From Anaerolineae bacterium (GTDB lineage: Bacteria; Chloroflexota; Anaerolineae; 4572-78; J111), in the NCBI GenBank assembly GCA_020433835.1, contig JAGRBY010000380.1, forward strand, positions 1-7,017: 7,017 bases of DNA, written 5' to 3'. The notes under the pieces were generated by a model, which ran no database searches, was not told the origin of the DNA, and saw only the letters and a list, made by a program, of their open reading frames with translations. Of this stretch, positions 1 to 5,035 are shown piece after piece. Every line of letters starts with the position of its first letter. Positions within the stretch are counted from its first letter, which is position 1. The position numbers and the translations under genes were made by a program.

Positions 1-374
1 TGTACTCCAGCAGCCCCAAAGCCAAGCGCATCGAGTTCCGCGCCCCCGACCCCAGCTGCAACCCTTACCTGGCCTTCTCAGCCATGTTGATGGCCGGTCT
101 CGACGGCGTCCAAAACCAAATCGATCCCGGCGCACCGATCGACAAAGACCTCTACGATCTGCCCCCGGAGGAAGCGGCGCAAATCACCAATACCCCCGGT
201 TCGCTTGACGCTGTCCTTGAAGCCTTGGAAGGCGATAAAGAATTCCTACTGCAAGGCGATGTCTTTACCGAAGATTTAATTGATGCCTATATTGAGTACA
301 AACGCTCTGATGAGATTGACCCCGTGCGCCTGCGCCCGCATCCGTACGAATTCAATCTCTACTTTGATATTTAG
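1..374 (+). CDS. glnA: glutamine synthetase type I, C-terminal fragment (5' end outside window)
   Basis: Glutamine synthetase makes glutamine from glutamate, ammonia and ATP in the cytoplasm, as a dodecamer in type I enzymes. Only about the last 124 residues are present. The frame is open from position 3 (starting [12 protein letters not shown]) and stops with TAG at 372-374; bases 1-2 (TG) fit the end of a preceding Met codon. The fragment reads through the conserved [20 protein letters not shown] segment, the LYDLPPEE segment and the typical C-terminus [15 protein letters not shown]. The tyrosine codon at 153-155, in DLYDLPPEE, matches the residue adenylylated in enterobacterial enzymes (Tyr397 in E. 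coli), so this is probably the adenylylation-regulated (GSI-beta-like) form. The adjacent glnE encodes the matching modifying enzyme. The internal ATG at 84 is not a start, since homology continues upstream of it. An intrinsic terminator follows 20 bases after the stop. Confidence 0.97.
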   Translation, partial: YSSSPKAKRIEFRAPDPSCNPYLAFSAMLMAGLDGVQNQIDPGAPIDKDLYDLPPEEAAQITNTPGSLDAVLEALEGDKEFLLQGDVFTEDLIDAYIEYKRSDEIDPVRLRPHPYEFNLYFDI

Positions 375-394
375 ACAAACTGTTTGATAATCAC

Positions 395-427
395 AAGGGA
401 TGGGGCCACCGGTTCCATCCCTTTTTT
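395..427 (+). terminator. Rho-independent terminator of glnA
   Basis: The stem AAGGGATGG (395-403) pairs perfectly with CCATCCCTT (415-423). It can be extended inward by two G.T wobbles and CC/GG pairs (406-407 with 411-412), giving up to 13 pairs around a 3-base loop. The right arm runs directly into a T run (422-427). It lies 20 bases after the glnA stop and before the glnE promoter element, so it should end glnA transcription and separate the two genes. Confidence 0.9.
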
Positions 428-432
428 GTTGC

Positions 433-461
433 TTTTCCTAATCCCTAATTTCAATTATAAT
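433..461 (+). promoter_or_regulatory. probable glnE promoter with perfect -10 box next to the start codon
   Basis: A perfect TATAAT lies at 456-461. The best-spaced -35 candidate is the poor TTTTCC at 433-438 (17-bp spacer), so the promoter may depend on an activator or simply be weak. Initiation about 7 bases after the -10 box would fall near 467-469, leaving only a few bases before the glnE ATG at 472. No Shine-Dalgarno sequence is visible upstream of that ATG, so a leaderless or nearly leaderless transcript is the simplest reading. Placement between the glnA terminator and glnE supports a real promoter. Confidence 0.6.
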
Positions 462-471
462 ACTCCATGAC

Positions 472-3400
472 ATGGCACCACTAACCTTCAAAGGCTCCGA
501 AGCACTGCTGCTTGATGAGCCGTTCGGCAATGATGGCGTACAAACCTGGTTGGCCCCGGTTGGCTTTGGCGATCTGGCGGCCGCCGAACGCTGCTTGAAT
601 CGCATCGCCAAGTCTGAAGCAGCCCGCCAGGCCATCGCCCCCATTTTGCCTCACCTACTCAGCACGCTGGCCGAAACGAACAACCCCGACCATATCTTGG
701 TCAACTTCGAACGGTTTATCAACAACGCCCCCCATCAGCTTACGCTCTATCGCGATTTCGCCGCCAACCCACGCGCTATTGAAATTCTGCTGACGATTTT
801 TGAAGGGAGTCAGTTTCTCACCGAAATTCTTCTGCGTAACCCGCACTATTTCGACCGCTTAACAGCCCACCATCAACTAACCCAGCCCAAATCCTTTGAT
901 CAGTTCCTGACCGATACGCGGACCAGATTGTCTCGAACCTTTGATCAAGCCGACCCGCAATCCGTTGCCACGCTGGACTCACTCCGCCGTTTCCAGCGCT
1001 GGGAACTGCTGCGCATCGGCACCTCTGATTTATTGGGCGTATTCGATCTGCCAACCATCACCTTACAGTTGTCACATCTGGCCGACAGCCTGGTGGAAGC
1101 TGCCCTGGCTCTGGCGGCCCAACAGTTAGACATCGATGCTACCGATTTCTTTGTCGTCGGTATGGGGAAGTTAGGCGGGGAAGAGCTTAACTACAGTTCC
1201 GACATCGACCTGCTCTTTCTAACCGGCTCAAAACCCACTGCCTACCGACAGTTCGGCCAGCGGCTCATCGAAAACCTGACTCGCATGACCCCCGAAGGAT
1301 TTCTGTATCGGGTAGATATGCGGCTCAGGCCGTGGGGTAGCACCGGCGAGCTTGTTTCGTCGGTCGATGGCTATCTGGGTTATCTGCACAAACACGCCCG
1401 CTTGTGGGAAAAGCAGGCGCTGCTGAAGGCCCGCGTCATCGCCGGCAACAAGACACTGGGGCAGACTTTTATCCACAAAATTCAGCCCGAACTCTTTCAA
1501 ACGCCGGCTGAAACGGTTCGCGAGGAAATTCGCTCACTTAAAGCCCGCATCGAAACGCAGCTCAAGCAAAAAGGTCGGCAGTGGGGCGAAGTGAAACTGG
1601 GCGAAGGTTCGATTCGCGATATCGAGTTCGTGACTCAGTACAACCAGCTTGCCCACGGCCAAAAAATGCCCCAGGTGCGCGGCCCTAACACCCTTACGGC
1701 CCTGACGACGCTCTTTGCCAAAAAGCTGCTCACCCCTGATGAGTACCGTGTGCTGACAGAAGGGTACACCTTTTTACGCACGGTTGAGCATCATCTACAG
1801 CTCATGCATTATCGCCAAACCCATACGCTGCCTGATGATGAAGATGATCTTGCCCATTTGGCTCGACGGCTGGGTTTTCGCGGTAAGGAGGCCGGTCACC
1901 GCTTTGTCGATCAGTACCAGCAGCACAGTACCGTCATCCGCTTAGTTTTCCAGCATCAGTTGGGCGATACTGCCCCGCCTGATAGGCCATCGGTTCCGGC
2001 TGACGCCCAGGATACCATTCAACCGACAGCGCTGCTGCCGCACCTGGCCCACATGCACGCCTCCTATCTTAAAACGTTTAGCCCTCAGGAAATTGAGCAT
2101 CACGCCACGTTAATCGGCCATCTCGATGACCGCCATCCCATTCGCGTCGAGGCCACGCCCCTGCCCGATGATTTCTGGAGTATCACCATCGTCGGCTTCG
2201 ATTATCTGGGTGAGCTGTCGCTCATTTGCGGCTTGCTGTTTATTCACGGTTTTAATATTCACGGGGGCAGTGTCTTTACCTACGAACCAACCCCTGAACC
2301 GGCGCTGCCGACCTACCAACCCGCCGGACGACGCCCCCGCTATCGCACCAAGTCTGGCCCTCTGTCACCGCGTAAAAAAATAGTCGATGTCTTTACCGTC
2401 CAAGCTACCACCGGAGCATCTACTTCTAATTGGTCACTGTACGAACAAGATTTAGGCCAGTTTGTCCGCCAGCTTCAAACCGGCAACGGAACCGATGTCC
2501 ATGGCCAACTGGCCAAACGCATTGCCGCCACCCTCAAAACCACCAACAGCGATAACTCCGTTCTTTACCCGGTTGACATCACCATCGACAATGAGGCCTC
2601 CCGCAACTACACCGTTCTCAACATCGATGCGCCCGATACGCTGGGCTTTTTGTACGAACTCTCAAACGCCCTGGCCCTGCACGGTATCAACATCGGCCGG
2701 ATGTCGGTTGAAACGGTCGGCAATCGGGTGCGCGATACGCTCTATGTCACCGACATGCTGAATGACAAGATAACCGATCCGGCCAAACAGCTTGAGCTGC
2801 GGGCGGCTACCGTGTTGATCAAACAGTTTACCCATCTACTACCCCGCTCACCCAACCCTGAATCGGCTCTGCTTAACTTTAGAGAGTTCGTCGGCAATCT
2901 GTTCCGTCGGCCTAACTGGCCTGAAGATTTCGCCTCGCTGGAGCAGCCGGAACTGCTGGCGACCATGGCGCACTTGCTGGGCGTAAGTGATTTTCTATGG
3001 CAAGATTTTCTGCGCATGCAGCACGCCATTCTTTTTCCCGTGTTAAAAAATTTAGCCACGCTGCAAGAACACAAGTCAAAATCGGACCTACGCGCCGAAC
3101 TTACCATTCTCTTAAGCCAGACGCCGCCCGGCCCGGCCCATCGCCAAGTGCTCAACGCCTTCAAAGATCGCGAGATATTTCGCATTGACATGCGCCAAAT
3201 TCAAGGTTATATCACCGGGTTTGGCCAATTTTCCGCCGAGCTATCCGATCTGGCCGAGATAGTGGTTGAGGAAGCTTACCGGATTGCGGCCCGCGATTTA
3301 CGGGCGCATTATGGCCTGCCCCGCTTAAGAAATCGACACCCTTGTACCCTGTCCATCTGCGCCTTGGGCAAATGCGGCGGGCGCGAGTTAGGCTTTGCCT

Positions 3401-4197
3401 CAGACATCGAGCTGATGTTTATTTACGCCGGTAACGGCCGAACCACCGGCCCCCGCGTGATCACCACCGCTGAGTTTTTTGACCGGCTGGTCAGCGAGGT
3501 CAACAATGTTATTGAAGCTAAACGAGAGGGAATTTTTGAGCTGGATTTGCGGCTGCGGCCCTATGGCAAAGCGGGCAGTTTAGGGGTATCGCTCGATGCC
3601 TTCCAACGCTACTTTGCCCCTGATGGCGACGCCTGGCCCTACGAGCGGCAGGCGCTGGTCAAACTGCGGCCCATTGCCGGTGATGTTAAACTGGGCCAAC
3701 AAATTGTCAATTCGCGCGATGCCTTTATCTACAATGATGAGCCGTTTGACATCGCTGCCATGCGGGCCATGCGCGAGCGGCAAATTCGGCACCACGTCAC
3801 GGCCGGGACGATCAACGCCAAACTCAGCCCCGGTGGATTGGTTGATATTGAATATCTGGTGCAAGGTCTGCAAATTACGCATGGCCAGCGCTACCCCAGT
3901 TTGCGTGTGACCAACACCCGCGAAGCGCTGACGGCCCTGGCTGCTGTTGGCATTTTGTCTCAGCCCGATTACGTACACCTGAGCAAATCCCTCGGCTTTT
4001 TGCAAGATGTTATTAATGCCTTGCGGATGGTGCGCGGAAACACAAAAGATCTAACCGTACCCCCCTTAGACACCGAAGAGTTTCTCTTTTTAGCGCGTCG
4101 AATGCGTTACGATGACCATCATTTGGCCCAGCTCAATGCAGATCTTACTAACTACACCGCCCGAGTTCAAGAAATCAACGCCCGCGTCTTAAAATAG
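472..4197 (+). CDS. glnE: bifunctional glutamine synthetase adenylyltransferase/adenylyl-removing enzyme with inserted tandem ACT domains
   Basis: GlnE adds AMP to, and phosphorolytically removes it from, a tyrosine of glutamine synthetase, switching the enzyme off and on. The N-terminal (adenylyl-removing) nucleotidyltransferase half shows GMGKLGGEELNYSSDIDL, with metal ligands D244 and D246, then RVDMRLRPWG (D282) and IRDIEFVTQ (383-387). The C-terminal (adenylylating) half shows ALGKCGGRELGFASDIEL, with D978 and E980, then LDLRLRPYG (D1025) and GGLVDIEYL. Residues about 540-790 resemble the GlnD C-terminus rather than GlnE: a first ACT-like domain (about 570-645, interrupted by a basic Pro-rich loop at about 605-634) and a second, clearer one (713-762, VLNIDAPDTLGFLYELSNAL to DTLYVTD). 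At 1241 residues it is about 295 longer than E. coli GlnE (946), as such an insert would require. ATG 472 is the first ATG after an in-frame stop at 439-441. The frame is unbroken. Glutamine or another amino acid as ACT ligand is inference. Confidence 0.93.
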   Translation: MAPLTFKGSEALLLDEPFGNDGVQTWLAPVGFGDLAAAERCLNRIAKSEAARQAIAPILPHLLSTLAETNNPDHILVNFERFINNAPHQLTLYRDFAANPRAIEILLTIFEGSQFLTEILLRNPHYFDRLTAHHQLTQPKSFDQFLTDTRTRLSRTFDQADPQSVATLDSLRRFQRWELLRIGTSDLLGVFDLPTITLQLSHLADSLVEAALALAAQQLDIDATDFFVVGMGKLGGEELNYSSDIDLLFLTGSKPTAYRQFGQRLIENLTRMTPEGFLYRVDMRLRPWGSTGELVSSVDGYLGYLHKHARLWEKQALLKARVIAGNKTLGQTFIHKIQPELFQTPAETVREEIRSLKARIETQLKQKGRQWGEVKLGEGSIRDIEFVTQYNQLAHGQKMPQVRGPNTLTALTTLFAKKLLTPDEYRVLTEGYTFLRTVEHHLQLMHYRQTHTLPDDEDDLAHLARRLGFRGKEAGHRFVDQYQQHSTVIRLVFQHQLGDTAPPDRPSVPADAQDTIQPTALLPHLAHMHASYLKTFSPQEIEHHATLIGHLDDRHPIRVEATPLPDDFWSITIVGFDYLGELSLICGLLFIHGFNIHGGSVFTYEPTPEPALPTYQPAGRRPRYRTKSGPLSPRKKIVDVFTVQATTGASTSNWSLYEQDLGQFVRQLQTGNGTDVHGQLAKRIAATLKTTNSDNSVLYPVDITIDNEASRNYTVLNIDAPDTLGFLYELSNALALHGINIGRMSVETVGNRVRDTLYVTDMLNDKITDPAKQLELRAATVLIKQFTHLLPRSPNPESALLNFREFVGNLFRRPNWPEDFASLEQPELLATMAHLLGVSDFLWQDFLRMQHAILFPVLKNLATLQEHKSKSDLRAELTILLSQTPPGPAHRQVLNAFKDREIFRIDMRQIQGYITGFGQFSAELSDLAEIVVEEAYRIAARDLRAHYGLPRLRNRHPCTLSICALGKCGGRELGFASDIELMFIYAGNGRTTGPRVITTAEFFDRLVSEVNNVIEAKREGIFELDLRLRPYGKAGSLGVSLDAFQRYFAPDGDAWPYERQALVKLRPIAGDVKLGQQIVNSRDAFIYNDEPFDIAAMRAMRERQIRHHVTAGTINAKLSPGGLVDIEYLVQGLQITHGQRYPSLRVTNTREALTALAAVGILSQPDYVHLSKSLGFLQDVINALRMVRGNTKDLTVPPLDTEEFLFLARRMRYDDHHLAQLNADLTNYTARVQEINARVLK

Positions 4198-4335
4198 GAG
4201 AGGGGCTATATTTTTAGGCTAGGGAGATTGTCCTGCGGGTTGCACCGAGCGTTACAATGATGTTTTCCGGGGCCGTTGTGTTTTCAATAGCCATTAGAGA
4301 AGAGGCACGTTTATCTCCCTCATCATGGTGACTCA
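4198..4335. other. non-coding spacer after glnE, no clear element
   Basis: I see no gene, tRNA or convincing terminator here. The only symmetry is a distant 8-bp inverted pair, AGGGAGAT (4221-4228) and ATCTCCCT (4313-4320), too far apart to act as a simple hairpin terminator. The right end (CATGGTGACTCAG, 4324-4336) resembles the start of the palindrome array further on (CATGGTGAGTCGG, 4484-4496; 11 of 13 bases match). Confidence 0.5.
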
Positions 4336-4461
4336 GTTATGACTTACGCAGTTGGCACTAAATTAGGGATTTTGTAGCACAAATTGCTAATTTGTGCCTC
4401 GCACTTGGCCCAAAACAGGAATAATTTAGCAAATTGTTCTACGAACTGCGTAACTCCTAAC
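4336..4461. mobile_element. MITE-like element with 18-bp imperfect terminal inverted repeats
   Basis: The left end GTTATGACTTACGCAGTT (4336-4353) matches the reverse complement of the right end (4444-4461) at 16 of 18 positions, including a perfect 10-bp core TTACGCAGTT. A second inverted pair sits inside: GTAGCACAAATTGCTAA (4374-4390) against TTAGCAAATTGTTCTAC (4426-4442), with two mismatches in 17. The left inner arm is part of a perfect local hairpin, GCACAAATT-gct-AATTTGTGC (4377-4397). The element is about 126 bp and encodes nothing, as expected of a non-autonomous miniature transposable element mobilised in trans. TA dinucleotides at 4338-4339 and 4458-4459 could be a TA target duplication of the IS630/Tc1 kind, but no longer duplication is clear. 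A structured non-coding RNA or regulatory inverted repeat is the alternative. Confidence 0.6.
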
Positions 4462-4497
4462 CATGATGTTTTTAAAAATGACCATGGTGAGTCGGGG

Positions 4498-4527
4498 TGA
4501 GTCACTCTAATGACTCAGAGTGACTCA
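4498..4527. repeat. 10-bp stem inverted repeat at the left end of the array
   Basis: TGAGTCACTC (4498-4507) is perfectly complementary to GAGTGACTCA (4518-4527) around a 10-base loop. It spans the first two units of the array, which are 23 rather than 22 bp long and differ from the inner ones. Confidence 0.7.
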
Positions 4528-4634
4528 TTCTAATGATCGCGGCTGATCATTCTAATGACTCGGCGTAATCACTCTAATGATCGCGGCTGATCATTCTAAT
4601 GACTCGGCGTAATCACTCTAATGATCGCGGCTGA

Positions 4635-4668
4635 TCATTCTAATGACTCGGCGGAGTCATTAGAGTGA
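4635..4668. repeat. 15-bp stem hairpin closing the right end of the array
   Basis: TCATTCTAATGACTC (4635-4649) pairs with GAGTCATTAGAGTGA (4654-4668) around the 4-base loop GGCG, with a single G.T wobble. It results from the last 12-mer being inverted relative to the other seven. No T run follows on the + strand, so an intrinsic terminator is unlikely, although the RNA hairpin would be strong if the region is transcribed. Confidence 0.8.
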
Positions 4669-4785
4669 GTTGGAGCAAGTGACCATGGTGTGTGAGAAAA
4701 ACGCCACATCAGCCATTCCCGCTACCTGGGGGCCATTGCGATGGATTGCCAAGGCTAGCCGCCGGCCCATAGCCGCCTCTTAACT

Positions 4786-4812
4786 TTCTCCATTCTCCAT
4801 TCTCCATTCTCC
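4786..4812. repeat. 7-bp tandem microsatellite (TTCTCCA), about 3.9 copies
   Basis: TTCTCCA repeats perfectly at 4786-4792, 4793-4799 and 4800-4806, followed by a partial copy TTCTCC (4807-4812) and a run of C. The strand is almost all pyrimidine, a type of tract prone to slippage and triplex formation. It ends about 31 bp upstream of the -35 box of the next promoter, so copy-number change could alter upstream spacing but not a reading frame. Confidence 0.85.
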
Positions 4813-4843
4813 CCCCAGGTTTGCCCATGTGCTTTGCAATACA

Positions 4844-4872
4844 TTGAAAAAGTTTAAGCTCTATGAGATAAT
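4844..4872 (+). promoter_or_regulatory. sigma70-type promoter for the restriction gene
   Basis: TTGAAA (4844-4849) and GATAAT (4867-4872) each match consensus at five of six positions and are separated by an optimal 17-bp spacer. Transcription would begin near 4879-4880, giving a leader of about 155 bases to the ATG at 5036. It is the best promoter-like sequence in the window and points at the only downstream gene. Confidence 0.7.
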
Positions 4873-4876
4873 AAGG

Positions 4877-4894
4877 TTGAGTTACATAATTCAA
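4877..4894. promoter_or_regulatory. operator-like inverted repeat over the predicted transcription start
   Basis: TTGAGTTA (4877-4884) and TAATTCAA (4887-4894) form an 8-2-8 inverted repeat with one mismatch, beginning four bases after the -10 box. A repressor bound here would block initiation. The site resembles a small dimeric helix-turn-helix operator, but no such regulator is encoded in the window. Confidence 0.4.
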
Positions 4895-4920
4895 AAGGTG
4901 GCCGTGACCTTGTTTGATAA

Positions 4921-4989
4921 CACGGAGATACACGGAGGCGACACAGAGATACACGGAGGGATTACTTCTTTTCTCCGTGAATCTCTGTG
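4921..4989. repeat. CACGGAGATACACGGAGG repeats forming a 17-bp stem hairpin in the leader
   Basis: Two direct copies of CACRGAGATACACGGAGG lie at 4921-4938 and 4942-4959 and differ by one base. A third, inverted copy CTCCGTGAATCTCTGTG lies at 4973-4989. The second and third copies pair over 17 bp with one mismatch around a 13-14 base loop, forming a strong stem within the predicted leader of the restriction gene. The first copy can compete for the same partner, so two alternative folds are possible. There is no T run, so it is not a standard terminator. I recall similar CACGGAG/CACAGAG sequences as dispersed repeats in several bacterial genomes, which I cannot verify here. Confidence 0.8.
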
Positions 4990-5035
4990 AAACATCATGC
5001 GGCCCAAAAAGCAAAACTTTATCGAGAAATCTAAC

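Larger units (their letters stand above)
4489..4668. repeat. phased 22-bp array of near-palindromic TCAYTCTAATGA motifs
   Basis: The 12-mer TCAYTCTAATGA starts at 4502, 4525, 4547, 4569, 4591, 4613 and 4635, and once inverted (TCATTAGAGTGA) at 4657, giving spacings of 23 then six times 22 bp. The TCATT form is a perfect 5-2-5 palindrome around CT. From 4535 the units alternate between two 22-bp types, giving an exact 44-bp higher-order repeat with landmarks at 4535, 4579 and 4623. The parts between the 12-mers carry GATC pairs (4535/4545, 4579/4589, 4623/4633) or GANTC sites (4489, 4499, 4512, 4522, 4557, 4601, 4645, 4654). All frames are full of stops, so it is not coding. It is not a CRISPR array, because there are no unique spacers. 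Spacing of two helical turns puts every motif on one face of the DNA, as in iterons, centromere-like sites or clustered operators. The function is unknown. Confidence 0.9.
4479..4690. repeat. perfect 11-bp direct repeats bracketing the palindrome array
   Basis: TGACCATGGTG occurs at 4479-4489 and again at 4680-4690, one copy at each edge of the 22-bp array. Its core ACCATGGT is itself palindromic, so the copies also act as inverted repeats. The arrangement resembles a target duplication around an inserted cassette, or paired boundary sites, but no transposase or integrase is present to support either reading. Confidence 0.6.

Noticed and set aside
467..484. Five-codon reading frame overlapping the glnE start (ATG 467 to TAA) as a regulatory uORF
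   Set aside because: Too short and without a ribosome binding site; expected by chance.
2742..3191. A 149-residue minus-strand reading frame inside glnE
   Set aside because: Ser/Arg-rich, low-complexity antisense shadow of a strongly conserved gene.
3580..4005. A 141-residue minus-strand reading frame inside glnE
   Set aside because: Antisense to the conserved adenylyltransferase half; no family resemblance and no separate promoter or start signal.
4221..4320. 8-bp inverted pair AGGGAGAT / ATCTCCCT as element ends or glnE terminator
   Set aside because: The arms are 84 bases apart with no supporting structure or T run; likely chance.
4489..4668. CRISPR array
   Set aside because: The units are contiguous and repeat in full; there are no unique spacers, and no cas genes are nearby in the window.
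4489..4668. Plasmid iteron-type replication origin
   Set aside because: The 22-bp phasing fits, but no replication initiator gene or AT-rich unwinding region is present and the neighbours are chromosomal housekeeping genes; kept only as an analogy.
4635..4668. Intrinsic terminator at the right end of the array
   Set aside because: The stem is strong but no T run follows on the + strand.
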